Of a stretch of 64,000 nucleotides of DNA, positions 8,689 to 17,313 are shown in pieces (position 1 is the stretch's first letter; each line of letters begins with the position of its first letter). The DNA lies in contig CANBSV010000002.1 in assembly GCA_947372225.1 (NCBI GenBank), positions 21,679-85,678 on the forward strand, given 5' to 3'. The DNA is from Burkholderiales bacterium. GTDB taxonomy: Bacteria; Pseudomonadota; Gammaproteobacteria; Burkholderiales; Burkholderiaceae_C. The position numbers and the translations under genes were made by a program. Below the pieces are notes generated by a model, which did not search any database, was not told the DNA's origin, and worked only from the letters and a program-made list of their open reading frames with translations.

Positions 8689-9192
8689 ATGGGCCCTCGG
8701 ACATCACCCAAGTCCGCCTCAAAGTCGAAGGTCTGGGCCACTTGGATCGCCATCGTTGGTGGAAGTTTGGGCTGGCATCGTTTTTACCTGCACGGCTTTC
8801 GGGACGTCACGGGCTGGCTTTATCCGGCGCCGACTCTCATCGGGATTTATGGCGTGATGCGCATGCGCTCGCTGGGGCAGGATGATCAAATCGCCTGGCT
8901 ACTGATTCCGCTATTGGGTTGCACGATTTCAACCGCAATGCTCATGGCGATCATTTACGGGCTGACATCCGATCAGAAATGGAATGCTCGCTTCAATCCG
9001 AACTCGCCAGAGCCGGACAGTGGTTTGGGTGCCGTTCTCGGTGTGATGCTGGCCCTCCTGGTTGGCTCCGGGGTACTGATGGCCACGATCGCATTTGCGG
9101 CTCAGCGCTACTTCGAGCACCAGGCTGACGCCGACGTCAGCAAACCTGCTCAATCACCTGCCCCGAAACCGCGGGCAGCAGCAATCGGATAG
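8689..9192 (+). CDS. Small TM2-like membrane protein of unknown function
   Basis: A 167-residue protein with a TM2-domain-like segment near the N-terminus (WIAIVGGSLGWHRFYLHG), followed by a turn and a second hydrophobic helix. Two more hydrophobic stretches follow: around WLLIPLLGCTISTAMLMAIIYG and around LGVMLALLVGSGVLMATIAF. The tail is polar and proline/alanine-rich. In TM2 proteins the GG..G.HRFYLG motif joins the two helices; their function in bacteria is mostly unknown. A TTG at 8686 and the ATG at 8689 are both possible starts; GAGGGCAGG lies a few bases upstream. The 3' end overlaps the end of convergent folK by 56 bases. Confidence 0.68.
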   Translation: MGPRTSPKSASKSKVWATWIAIVGGSLGWHRFYLHGFRDVTGWLYPAPTLIGIYGVMRMRSLGQDDQIAWLLIPLLGCTISTAMLMAIIYGLTSDQKWNARFNPNSPEPDSGLGAVLGVMLALLVGSGVLMATIAFAAQRYFEHQADADVSKPAQSPAPKPRAAAIG

Positions 9193-9619
9193 CGCCTCGA
9201 CCGGGAATGACCAGATCCGGCGCCAGCGCTGCCAGAGGCAGCAGTACGAAGGCTCTTTCTTGCAAGCGCGGATGAGGAATCGTCAGATCAGCACTGTTCA
9301 TGACCACCTGGCCGTGAAGCAGCAGATCAAGGTCCAAGGTGCGCGGTGAATTGCGGTAGGGGCGCTCGCGGCCATGCAGTTCCTCGATGCGGTGGAGTTC
9401 AGCCAGCACCGAGTGTGGAGATAGCGAGGAATCGAAGCATGCGACCGCGTTGAGAAAGTCAGGTCCGCTCGCATCGACAGGCCTGCTTTTGAACCACGGG
9501 GAGCAGCGGTGTCCATGGGTACCTGGCAGTCGCCGCAAATCGGCGTAAGCGGCGTCCAGTGTTGAGCGCACATCACCAAGGTTGGCGCCCAAGCCGACGT
9601 AGACAGTTACCTCAATCAC
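9137..9619 (-). CDS. folK: 2-amino-4-hydroxy-6-hydroxymethyldihydropteridine diphosphokinase
   Basis: Folate pathway enzyme (HPPK) that transfers pyrophosphate from ATP to 6-hydroxymethyl-dihydropterin. The 160 residues contain the family motifs: YVGLGANLGD at the start, FLNAVACFDSSLS, ERPYRNSPRTLDLDLLL with the magnesium-binding DLD, and IPHPRLQERAFVLLPL. Its ATG overlaps the pcnB stop by four bases (ATGA), so translation is probably coupled. The 3' end overlaps the convergent TM2-like gene. Confidence 0.97.
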   Translation of the reverse strand: MIEVTVYVGLGANLGDVRSTLDAAYADLRRLPGTHGHRCSPWFKSRPVDASGPDFLNAVACFDSSLSPHSVLAELHRIEELHGRERPYRNSPRTLDLDLLLHGQVVMNSADLTIPHPRLQERAFVLLPLAALAPDLVIPGRGAIRLLLPAVSGQVIEQVC

Positions 9620-11139
9620 GAGGGCATGTCACTGCCTTGGTCGGGCCCACCACCGTCAGCTGCGGGTTTGCGCCGCCGGCGGCGACGCTTCTTGACGGGA
9701 TCGACAGGCGGGGCCAACGCTTCGCCGGGTGGTGGGTTGTGGCGACGTGCAACATCCTGCTCGCGCGCCACATCCATGAGGCGCCGCCGCTCATCTTCGT
9801 CGGCCAGAGAAAAATCTTCCCACCAACGAGCCAAGTCCGCCGCCACTTCGCCCGCATCGGCACGCAGGCGCAGGAAGTCAAAACCGGCGCGAAACCGTGA
9901 CTGCTCCACCAGCGTGAACGGTGCATTGCCCACCCGTCGCTCAAAGCGAGGCTGCATCAGCCAGATCTCGCGCATGTCGCCGGCCAGTTTTCCGCGACCG
10001 GAAATATCGCCGATGCGCGCATCAAATACCGCTTCCACCGCCTGTTGCAGCGCGGCGAATGCAGGCTCACCTGAGCCCTTGAGCTGCTCCCACCGCGACT
10101 GCACCTCGGACCACAGCATGCAAGCGAGCATGAAGCTCGGCGCCACCGGCTTGCCTTCGGACACGCGCCTGTCGGTGTCGGCAAGAGCGAGTCGCACGAA
10201 CTCACGATGCGCCATGCTGTCTCGGGATTCATCCCACAACGTGTCAAGAACAGGGAACGTGCCACGGTGCAGCCCCTGCTTGCGCAACTCATCCAGACTC
10301 GCCAGCGAGTGTCCCGTCTGCAACAGCTTGATCATTTCGTCGAAAAGACGAGACTGCGGCACGTTTTCAAGCAATGTCGACATCGCCTGAATGGGCGCAC
10401 GCGTCTTGGCTTCGATCTCGAAGCCCAGCTTCGCAGCGAAGCGAACCGCGCGCACGATGCGCACGGGGTCCTCGCGGTAACGGGTCTCCGGATCGCCAAT
10501 CATGCGCAGCAACTTCTTTTTGGCGTCCTTGATGCCACTGTGATAGTCAACCACGATCTCACGAACCGGGTCGTAGTACATCGCGTTGACCGTGAAGTCG
10601 CGCCTTGCAGCGTCTTCGATTTGCGGCCCCCACACGTTGTCACGCAACACCCTTCCCTCGGCATCGACCACATGACTCTTGCCAGCCATCTCGCCTTTGG
10701 AGGTCTTTTCGTTTCCCGCCACCTGATCGGCAGCAGACGCGTCCATCAGAGCCCGGAAGGTCGAAACCTCGATGACTTCGCTCAGCCCGAGCTCTTGACG
10801 ACCACGACCGAAAACCACGTGCACGATGCGGAACCGACGGCCAATGATGAACGCACGCCTGAACAGCGACTTGACCTGCTCCGGTGTGGCGTCGGTGGCC
10901 ACATCGAAGTCCTTTGGACGCAACCCGAGAAGCAGGTCTCGAACCGCCCCACCCACGATGTAGGCCTCGTGCCCGGCATCGACCAATGTCTGCACCACCT
11001 TGAGGGCACGGTGATCGACCAGCGCGGCGTCGATCTGGTGATCCGCCTTGGCCACCTCGACGCGTTTGCCGTGAGAAGCCTTCGCCACCATCATCTTGGC
11101 TGGCTTGCCCATGAGCTTGTCGAGAAACTTCTTGATCAT
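9616..11139 (-). CDS. pcnB: Poly(A) polymerase I
   Basis: Adds 3' poly(A) tails that mark RNAs for decay. The 507 residues show the class II nucleotidyltransferase head (YIVGGAVRDLLLG then KDFDVATDA with the catalytic DxD) and the RRDFTVNAMYYD block, then the helical RNA-binding body. The C-terminus ends in a very basic patch (VKKRRRRRRKPA), typical of betaproteobacterial PcnB. The start is the ATG at 11139, which overlaps the stop of the HAD gene as ATGA; an upstream extension to 11163 is possible but less likely. folK is coupled downstream in the same way. Confidence 0.95.
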   Translation of the reverse strand: MIKKFLDKLMGKPAKMMVAKASHGKRVEVAKADHQIDAALVDHRALKVVQTLVDAGHEAYIVGGAVRDLLLGLRPKDFDVATDATPEQVKSLFRRAFIIGRRFRIVHVVFGRGRQELGLSEVIEVSTFRALMDASAADQVAGNEKTSKGEMAGKSHVVDAEGRVLRDNVWGPQIEDAARRDFTVNAMYYDPVREIVVDYHSGIKDAKKKLLRMIGDPETRYREDPVRIVRAVRFAAKLGFEIEAKTRAPIQAMSTLLENVPQSRLFDEMIKLLQTGHSLASLDELRKQGLHRGTFPVLDTLWDESRDSMAHREFVRLALADTDRRVSEGKPVAPSFMLACMLWSEVQSRWEQLKGSGEPAFAALQQAVEAVFDARIGDISGRGKLAGDMREIWLMQPRFERRVGNAPFTLVEQSRFRAGFDFLRLRADAGEVAADLARWWEDFSLADEDERRRLMDVAREQDVARRHNPPPGEALAPPVDPVKKRRRRRRKPAADGGGPDQGSDMPS

Positions 11140-11804
11140 GTGAACAGGTTCAGAGTGCGCCACCCCCGCTGGACGGCGAGCGCTGACAGCGCGGGGGATG
11201 GGTTGGTGGCCACAGGATCGGTGGCTTTTTCGAGCAGGGGCAGGTCATTGACCGAATCGCTGTAGACCGTGACCCGCCCGAAGTCACCCCACGACGCACC
11301 TTGCGCAGCCAGCCATTCGCCAACCCGCAGGACTTTGCCCTCGCGGTAACTGGGGGTGCCCTGGATACGCCCGGTGATGCTACCGCGCGCATCGCGCTCG
11401 AGTCTCGTGGCGATCAAATGCTCAATGCCGAAGGCCTGTGCAATCGGCGCGGTCACGAACTCGTTGGTGGCAGTGACCAGCGCCACGCGGTCGCCATCAG
11501 CCTGATGCCGGCGCACCAGGTTGAGGGCAGTGTCGCGAAGATGATGAGCAATCACGCGCTCCATGAACAAGCGATGGGCCACGCCGAGCTCCTCCCAACT
11601 GCGCTGGCGCAGCGGACGAGTCGCGAACTCGATGTAGCCGTGAACATCAAGCTCACCCGCCTTGTACTGGGCAAAGAATCGGTCGTTGCCGAGCCGGAAA
11701 CTGGGTTCGTCGACCCACCCCAGAGAAATCACGAACTCGCCCCATGCATGGTCCGAGTCGATCGGCAGCAAGGTGTCGTCAAGATCAAAAAGGCACAGGT
11801 TCAC
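11136..11804 (-). CDS. HAD-superfamily IB phosphatase (SerB-like)
   Basis: Predicted phosphomonoesterase of 222 residues. HAD motif I is FDLDDTLLP (nucleophile D7, acid D9), motif II is the VTATNEF region and motif IV is YSDSVNDLPLL; a helical cap lies between motifs I and II, the HAD-IB layout. The TPSYREGKVLRV region carries the motif III lysine. Relatives are often annotated as phosphoserine phosphatase-like or histidinol phosphatase-like; the substrate cannot be told from sequence. Start and stop each overlap the neighbours hda and pcnB by four bases. Confidence 0.85.
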   Translation of the reverse strand: MNLCLFDLDDTLLPIDSDHAWGEFVISLGWVDEPSFRLGNDRFFAQYKAGELDVHGYIEFATRPLRQRSWEELGVAHRLFMERVIAHHLRDTALNLVRRHQADGDRVALVTATNEFVTAPIAQAFGIEHLIATRLERDARGSITGRIQGTPSYREGKVLRVGEWLAAQGASWGDFGRVTVYSDSVNDLPLLEKATDPVATNPSPALSALAVQRGWRTLNLFT

Positions 11805-12493
11805 CGTGATCCCCCGATGTCGCTGGTGTCATGCGTTTCATTCAGCATCTGCCTCAGCAAGGGCACCGTCAGTGCCCGCTTGTGAATCAGCGCAAATTCG
11901 TCGAGCCGATCGAGTTGGTCCATGAGGTGCTTCAGGTCACGCGCATAGCGATGCAGCAGGTGGTCCATCACCTCGTCTGACAAGAACAAACCTCGACGGT
12001 CGGCCTCACACCGCAGAGCGCCCCGAGAGTGCGCTTCAGACAACGGTTGAATCGCGAGGACATGCCCCCAACCGAGCCGCGACCGCAAATCATCTCGAAG
12101 CTGTAGATCGACAGGCGGCACGCGCCCCGCGGCGACCACCGGCACGGCGTGCGTTGTGGCCTCGACAAAAAGAGCGAATGCCCCCAGTTGCTGCTCTGCG
12201 GTGAACTCGTCGCACCCGTCAAGCACCAGCAAGGTCCACGCCTCATCGAACTCCCAAGGCGTGGCTTGCGTGGGGCCAAACCACCCGATGGTCTCGCCCT
12301 GACCCTGCCGCTCGAGGGCCACTGCTTTGAGCAAATGCGTCTTGCCACAGCCCTGTGGACCCCACAGGTACACGGGCGCCGAACCGGGCCCGATGCCTCG
12401 AAGCTGCTGCAGTGCCATCGCGTTGTCACCCGGCAAAAAGGAGCCGAAGCTTTGCACAGCGTCAGTGGCCAAGGGCAGGGGTATCTGTTTCAT
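11801..12493 (-). CDS. hda: DnaA regulatory inactivator Hda
   Basis: AAA+ protein that, bound to the DNA-loaded beta clamp, stimulates ATP hydrolysis by DnaA and so prevents over-initiation. The 230-residue protein begins MKQIPLPL, a match to the clamp-binding motif expected at the Hda N-terminus. Walker A is GPQGCGKTHLL and the Walker B-like strand is LLVLDGCDEF. The start at 12493 was chosen because the clamp motif directly follows it; ten extra upstream residues are possible. Its stop overlaps the HAD gene start. Confidence 0.94.
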   Translation of the reverse strand: MKQIPLPLATDAVQSFGSFLPGDNAMALQQLRGIGPGSAPVYLWGPQGCGKTHLLKAVALERQGQGETIGWFGPTQATPWEFDEAWTLLVLDGCDEFTAEQQLGAFALFVEATTHAVPVVAAGRVPPVDLQLRDDLRSRLGWGHVLAIQPLSEAHSRGALRCEADRRGLFLSDEVMDHLLHRYARDLKHLMDQLDRLDEFALIHKRALTVPLLRQMLNETHDTSDIGGSR

Positions 12494-12547
12494 GGAGTCA
12501 CGAAAGCGCCGAACGCAAGACACCTTGCGCGGACTTCAACGTGCGCT

Positions 12548-13429
12548 TCAATGCAGGCGCGGCGGCAAATCGCGACGCAAATGGGCAAGTTGCTCGACAA
12601 GAAAAAACCGGTCTTCCGCATCAGGCCGGTGCTTCAGGTACGCCTCGAGGTCAGCAATGGCCTGCTCGGGGCGTCCCAGTTCCACGCAGGCCAAGGCGCG
12701 GTCGCGTCGCTCCTCAATCGCTTGAGGCAAAAGCACCACGAGTCGGTCCAGCACCGGCAACAACCGGGACAAGTCCTCGACGGCGCGATGGATCTCCTTC
12801 AGATTTCGAAGCATCCGTGCGAGCGTCTCTCTGGCAGAGGCCGGCCGCAGAAAATGCGACAACGGCGCATCGGCATCGGCCAACAACGCCTGGCTTTGCC
12901 GGTACGGCGTCAACCTGCTTTCGAGGTCATCGCCAGACAGGGACTGGCCCGTGAACGGGTCGATCACCACATCGCCGATCTGCGCACCCTGAGCCAGGGT
13001 GACCTTGACCAGAAAGTGCCCCGGGAAGGAAATACCCGACGCGTCCAGGCCGATCTGCGTGGCCAGTTCGACGAAGATTGTCGCCAGAGTGATTGGGATA
13101 CCACGCCGCCTGAGCAGGACCTCGTGTATGAAGCTGTTGCAAGGGTCGTAGTAGTTGTTGACGTTGCCGCCGAACCCCAGTTCGTGGAAAAAATACTGGT
13201 TGAGCAAACGCACCTTCTGAATGGGGGCCGCGTCTGACGGAATACGCCGTTTGAGCCTGTCGGCCAACGCATCGATGTCCGACAGCACCGACTGAGTGTC
13301 GAGGCTGGGATACTCATCCTGCGCTATGGCCACAGCAGCCTCGAGCACCGAAAAACTGGCGTCGTCGGCCACCAAGGAGGTGAAATATTCGAGCGCGGTA
13401 GGCGTGTCGAAATGCAGGGATCCGGGCAT
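12548..13429 (-). CDS. SirB1/transglutaminase-like family protein with TPR-type tail
   Basis: A 293-residue cytosolic protein of the SirB1 (YchA) family. The N-terminal half carries the transglutaminase-like core: LNQYFFHELGFGG, YYDPCNSFIHEVLLRRRGIPITLATIF and FPGHFLVKV; DPCNS places a cysteine where the family has its conserved residue. The C-terminal 80 residues look like helical TPR repeats (ALACVELGRPEQAIADLEAYLKH). Biochemical activity is unknown. The start ATG at 13429 is exactly six bases after a TACACT hexamer (13436-13441) and has no Shine-Dalgarno, which fits a leaderless transcript. Confidence 0.85.
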   Translation of the reverse strand: MPGSLHFDTPTALEYFTSLVADDASFSVLEAAVAIAQDEYPSLDTQSVLSDIDALADRLKRRIPSDAAPIQKVRLLNQYFFHELGFGGNVNNYYDPCNSFIHEVLLRRRGIPITLATIFVELATQIGLDASGISFPGHFLVKVTLAQGAQIGDVVIDPFTGQSLSGDDLESRLTPYRQSQALLADADAPLSHFLRPASARETLARMLRNLKEIHRAVEDLSRLLPVLDRLVVLLPQAIEERRDRALACVELGRPEQAIADLEAYLKHRPDAEDRFFLVEQLAHLRRDLPPRLH

Positions 13430-13435
13430 TTTTAA

Positions 13436-13441
13436 AGTGTA
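13436..13441 (-). promoter_or_regulatory. -10-like hexamer six bases before the SirB1-type gene
   Basis: TACACT on the minus strand, ending exactly six bases before the ATG. Same spacing as at ribF, the PHP gene and the YciO-type gene. No clear -35 box. Confidence 0.4.
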
Positions 13442-13469
13442 AGGGCCCCGACGGATCGAGCAGGGTTGG

Positions 13470-15026
13470 TCAGACTCGACGGGCAAAATCGCCGAGGCGG
13501 ATCCCCGTCAATCGCAAGGCCACGAAGTACAAGGTGGCCGAGCCGGTGAGGCAGCCAACCAGCAACGCCACACGCAAAAGGCGCTGCGAACCCAAAGCGA
13601 TCCAGTCGACACCTGACGCAGCAGCGGCCAGTGCGACCGCCAGAGCCACATTCGCGCCCAACACACGCAGCGCAAAACTTCTCCATCCGGCGGCTGGCAC
13701 ATAAGTGCCACGCCGACGCAACCCGATGAACAACCAGCCCGCGTTGATCAGCGCAGCCAGACCGATTGACAGCGCCAGGCCGGCATGCCCGAGCACAGGC
13801 ACCAGCGCCAGATTCATGAGTTGGGTGAACACCAGAACGACCACCGCGATGCGAACTGGAGTGCGGATGTCCTGTTGCGCATAGAACCCGGGCGCCAGCA
13901 CTTTGACAGCGATCAGCCCAAGTAACCCCACGCCATACCCTCGCAACGCCCAAACGGTTTGCTCCACGTCGTGCGGCGTGAAGCGCCCGTAGTGATAGAG
14001 CACCGAAACCAATGCTGTTGGGAAAAGCAGCAAGGCGACTGCGCAAGGCAGCGCCAACAACAGCACCAACCTCAAGCCCCAGTCGAGCAAGCTGGAATAC
14101 GTGGCGCCGTCCCCGGTGCCCTGAGCCGCCGACAACTGCGGCAACAGCACCACGCCCAGCGCTACGCCGAGCAGGGCGGTCGGGAACTCCATCAGCCGGT
14201 CGGCATAGGTCAACCACGAAACCGCTCCCGTTCCGACGTGAGAAGCGATCTGTGTGTTGATCAGCAGCGACACCTGGGCAACTGACACGCCGATGATTGC
14301 CGGAGCCATCTGGCGCAAAACCCTGCGCACGCCGGGATGTCGCCATGCTGCCCCGACAGCACGCCAGGTGATGCCAATCTTCGGAAGTTTGGCCAGCGCA
14401 ACCAAGGCGGCACATTGCACGGTCAGTTGAAGCACACCTCCGAGAAGCACGCCGGCTGCCAATGAAAAAATCGGCTCAATGCCCCGCGTCTTGAGCCACG
14501 GTGCAAGCCACCATGCCGCGCCCATCACGCACAGGTTCAGCAACACCGGTGTGACGGCCGGAATGGCGAAACGCTTCCAAGTGTTGAGCACCCCGGCCGC
14601 CAGCGCCACCAGTGACATGAACCCGATGTACGGGAACATCACCCGGGTCATCACCACCGCGGAGTCAAACGCCCGCAGCCCGGAGGCCATCATCCACACC
14701 AGCACGGGCGCTGCGACGATGCCTGCCAGTGTGGTCAGCACCAAAGCCCAAAAGAGCACGGTGGCCACCGCATCGATCAGCTCGCGTGTGGGTCCATCAC
14801 CCTCGGCGGCGCGGCTCGAAGCCAGAATGGGCACGAACGCCTGTGAGAACGCACCTTCTGCGAAAAGCCGTCGCAGGAGATTCGGGATGCGAAAGGCGAC
14901 GTTGAAGGCGTCCGTCTCAGCACTGACCCCGAAGCTCGAAGCCACGATCAGTTCGCGCCCAAGACCGGTCACCCGCGAGACCAAGGTCAATAACGAAACA
15001 GTGGAGGCGGCACGCAGCAGATTCAT
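13470..15026 (-). CDS. murJ: Lipid II flippase MurJ
   Basis: Moves lipid II across the inner membrane for peptidoglycan synthesis. The 518 residues contain about fourteen hydrophobic helices of the MOP superfamily and the conserved N-terminal block LVSRVTGLGRELIVASSFG, with AFNVAFRIPNLLRRLFAEGAFSQAFVP containing the essential arginines and the AEGA loop. The start is the ATG at 15026; an upstream TTG adds two residues. It reads leftwards towards the SirB1-type gene, 40 bases apart. rpsT diverges from it, as in many betaproteobacteria. Confidence 0.96.
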   Translation of the reverse strand: MNLLRAASTVSLLTLVSRVTGLGRELIVASSFGVSAETDAFNVAFRIPNLLRRLFAEGAFSQAFVPILASSRAAEGDGPTRELIDAVATVLFWALVLTTLAGIVAAPVLVWMMASGLRAFDSAVVMTRVMFPYIGFMSLVALAAGVLNTWKRFAIPAVTPVLLNLCVMGAAWWLAPWLKTRGIEPIFSLAAGVLLGGVLQLTVQCAALVALAKLPKIGITWRAVGAAWRHPGVRRVLRQMAPAIIGVSVAQVSLLINTQIASHVGTGAVSWLTYADRLMEFPTALLGVALGVVLLPQLSAAQGTGDGATYSSLLDWGLRLVLLLALPCAVALLLFPTALVSVLYHYGRFTPHDVEQTVWALRGYGVGLLGLIAVKVLAPGFYAQQDIRTPVRIAVVVLVFTQLMNLALVPVLGHAGLALSIGLAALINAGWLFIGLRRRGTYVPAAGWRSFALRVLGANVALAVALAAAASGVDWIALGSQRLLRVALLVGCLTGSATLYFVALRLTGIRLGDFARRV

Positions 15027-15172
15027 GGGCAAAGTGCCGAGACTTGGGAACCCGACGGTAGCGCCGATTCGGCCTGAGCCCGCAGTTGTCTACGCATCGG
15101 CGACAACGGCTCCAGACACGGCCGGCAAGATGCTACACTCGCGGGCTGCGTTCCAACTGAACAAATTACAGC

Positions 15173-15478
15173 ATGGCCACCTCCTCAAAAGCGAAAAAGA
15201 AAACCGTCCGCATTGCCTCCGGGTTGAAGCGCGTTCGTCAGGACGTCAAGCTCAACGCCGCGAACACCGCCCTGCGGTCGAAGTTCCGCACGGTGATCAA
15301 GAATGTTCAAAAGGCCGTTCTGGCCGGCGACAAGGCGAAAGCGGCCGATTTGTTCAAGACTGCCGAGCAGGTTATTGACTCGGTTGCCGACAAGGGTCTG
15401 TTCCACAAGAACAAAGCAGCCCGTCACAAGAGCCGCTTGTCGGCCAAGGTCAAGGCGCTGGCGGCACCTGCAGCCTGA
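15173..15478 (+). CDS. rpsT: 30S ribosomal protein S20
   Basis: 16S rRNA-binding protein of 101 residues, slightly longer than E. coli S20. [10 protein letters not shown] at the start and lysine/alanine-rich helices with [11 protein letters not shown] and [16 protein letters not shown] identify it. It lies alone between divergent murJ and a convergent DUF3579 gene and is closed by its own terminator. A TACACT hexamer about 40 bases upstream may be its -10 box. Confidence 0.97.
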   Translation: MATSSKAKKKTVRIASGLKRVRQDVKLNAANTALRSKFRTVIKNVQKAVLAGDKAKAADLFKTAEQVIDSVADKGLFHKNKAARHKSRLSAKVKALAAPAA

Positions 15479-15501
15479 TCACCCCTCGCCGGTTCGTCCC
15501 G

Positions 15502-15526
15502 AAGGCCCGCATCTGCGGGCCTTTTT
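15502..15526 (+). terminator. Rho-independent terminator of rpsT
   Basis: Stem AAGGCCCGC / GCGGGCCTT with a four-base loop (15511-15514), followed by five T. Begins 24 bases after the rpsT stop. Confidence 0.92.
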
Positions 15527-15552
15527 CATGGCCGCAGATTCCGTCGCCGCGT

Positions 15553-15876
15553 TCAGGAGTCAGGCGAGTTCGGGAGCAAGCAGGCCTGGGCGACCTGCAA
15601 TTCGTTGTCCCGCGCAAAGTTCATGACAAAGTCCCAAGCCATGGGCGCCGACTCACGCAACCGCTCATCGACGATCACGCACTTCACGCCGTTGATCACC
15701 CGGGGAACGCAGTACGGCGAATAGCCGATGAAAGCACCGATCCCGCCAGCGGTGCCTTCCGGACGAAAGCACGACATCGCGCCGGCCAGGCGCTCGGCCC
15801 AATCGCTGGGGCGAAACGTCTGGCCGCTCAGCGTGACGCCTTGAATGAACACTTCGTGTTTTGCTGCTGGATCCAT
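15553..15876 (-). CDS. DUF3579 family protein
   Basis: A 107-residue protein of a family I recognise as common in betaproteobacteria next to rpsT or arginine genes. Conserved features are FRPSDWAERLAGAM, GYSPYCVP and the MAWDFVMNFARDNEL helix. No transmembrane segment or signal peptide. Function is unknown. It converges on rpsT, separated by the rpsT terminator, and diverges from argD across a 219-base gap (15877-16095) in which I see no gene or clear regulatory element. Confidence 0.8.
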   Translation of the reverse strand: MDPAAKHEVFIQGVTLSGQTFRPSDWAERLAGAMSCFRPEGTAGGIGAFIGYSPYCVPRVINGVKCVIVDERLRESAPMAWDFVMNFARDNELQVAQACLLPNSPDS

Positions 15877-16095
15877 GCTTCGGGTTAGAGGATGAGCGGG
15901 CGCGACTCTAATGCGTTACGCAGACCTGCATTCGCGTCATCGCCGGTGATTGTGCCGCCTGCCTCACTTCCCACGTGATTCAAGCGCGCCATCTCGCAAC
16001 TCATGCGATCAGGGGCCGGACTTAGAATTTCCCGTCCCTCTCCGATGCCGTGCGACACCGCGCGCGTCCTGCTCTCCGCTTGACAAGACCCCCGC

Positions 16096-17313
16096 ATGAA
16101 CGCCCCTGAAAAGCCTGCTGTCGACCCCGAACCCCATGTGATGCACACCTACGGTCGGCTGCCCATGGCGATGTCGCACGGTGAAGGTTGCTGGGTTTGG
16201 GACACCGATGGCAACAAATATCTTGACGGACTCGGTGGCATCGCGGTCAACACGCTGGGACATGCCCACCCCAAGCTCGTGCCGGCGCTGCAAGAGCAGA
16301 TCGGTCGCTTGATCCACACCTCGAATTACTACGGCGCGCCGCTGCAGGAAGAGCTCGCCGCGAAGCTGTGCGAACTGTCGGGACTGACGCGGGTTTTCTT
16401 CTGCAACAGCGGCCTTGAAGCCAACGAGGCGGCATTGAAGATCGCCCGCAAGTTCGGGCACGACAAGGGCATCGAGCGCCCGGAAGTCATCGTCTACGAA
16501 AAAGCGTTTCACGGTCGCTCGATTGCCACTCTGTCGGCCACCGGCAACCCGAAGGTCCAGGCGGGCTTTGGGCCACTGGTCGAAGGTTTTGTGCGGGTGC
16601 AGCTCAACGATGTGGCTGCCATCGAAAACGCGGCCGTCGCGCACCCCAACGTGGTGGCGGTTTTCCTGGAGGTGATCCAGGGCGAAGGCGGCATCAACCC
16701 GGCCACCAACGATTACCTGCGCGATCTGCGCCGGCTGTGCGACGAGCACGACTGGCTGCTCATGCTCGACGAGGTTCAGTGCGGCACAGGACGCACAGGC
16801 AAGTGGTTCGCACACCAGTGGGCAGGCATCGTGCCGGACGTGGTGCCGCTGGCCAAGGGGCTGGGCTCGGGTGTGCCGATCGGCGCGGTGGTGTGTGGCC
16901 CCCGCGCGGCCGAAGTGCTGCAACCTGGCAATCACGGCACCACCTTCGGCGGCAACGCGCTGGCCATGCGTGCAGGCATCGAAACCCTGCGCATCATGGA
17001 AGAGGATCACTTGCTTGAGAACGCGGCCACCGTCGGGGCAGCCTTGCGTGCGAGCCTGACCCGTGAACTCACCGGCCTCGCAGGTGTGGTCGAGATCCGC
17101 GGCCAAGGCCTGATGCTGGGCATCGAGCTGGATCGGCCGTGCGGTGATCTGCTGCTGCGCGCCGCCCGTGGGGGCCTGCTGATCAGCGTGACGGCCGATC
17201 GTGTCGTGCGGCTGGTGCCGCCGCTCATCCTGAACTTGGCCGAAGCCGAGCAGATCGCCACGATCCTCGGCGGGCTGATCAAAGATTTTTTGGAAAACCC
17301 GGAACAGCCGTGA
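16096..17313 (+). CDS. argD: Acetylornithine aminotransferase family enzyme
   Basis: Class III PLP aminotransferase of 405 residues, predicted to convert N-acetylglutamate semialdehyde to acetylornithine in arginine synthesis. It has the cofactor-binding FCNSGLEANEAALK block, the FEVIQGEGG-like LEVIQGEGGI, LMLDEVQCGTGRTG and the Schiff-base lysine K254 in PLAKGLGSG. argF overlaps its stop by four bases (GTGA), which strongly supports the arginine role over other class III aminotransferases. Confidence 0.94.
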   Translation: MNAPEKPAVDPEPHVMHTYGRLPMAMSHGEGCWVWDTDGNKYLDGLGGIAVNTLGHAHPKLVPALQEQIGRLIHTSNYYGAPLQEELAAKLCELSGLTRVFFCNSGLEANEAALKIARKFGHDKGIERPEVIVYEKAFHGRSIATLSATGNPKVQAGFGPLVEGFVRVQLNDVAAIENAAVAHPNVVAVFLEVIQGEGGINPATNDYLRDLRRLCDEHDWLLMLDEVQCGTGRTGKWFAHQWAGIVPDVVPLAKGLGSGVPIGAVVCGPRAAEVLQPGNHGTTFGGNALAMRAGIETLRIMEEDHLLENAATVGAALRASLTRELTGLAGVVEIRGQGLMLGIELDRPCGDLLLRAARGGLLISVTADRVVRLVPPLILNLAEAEQIATILGGLIKDFLENPEQP

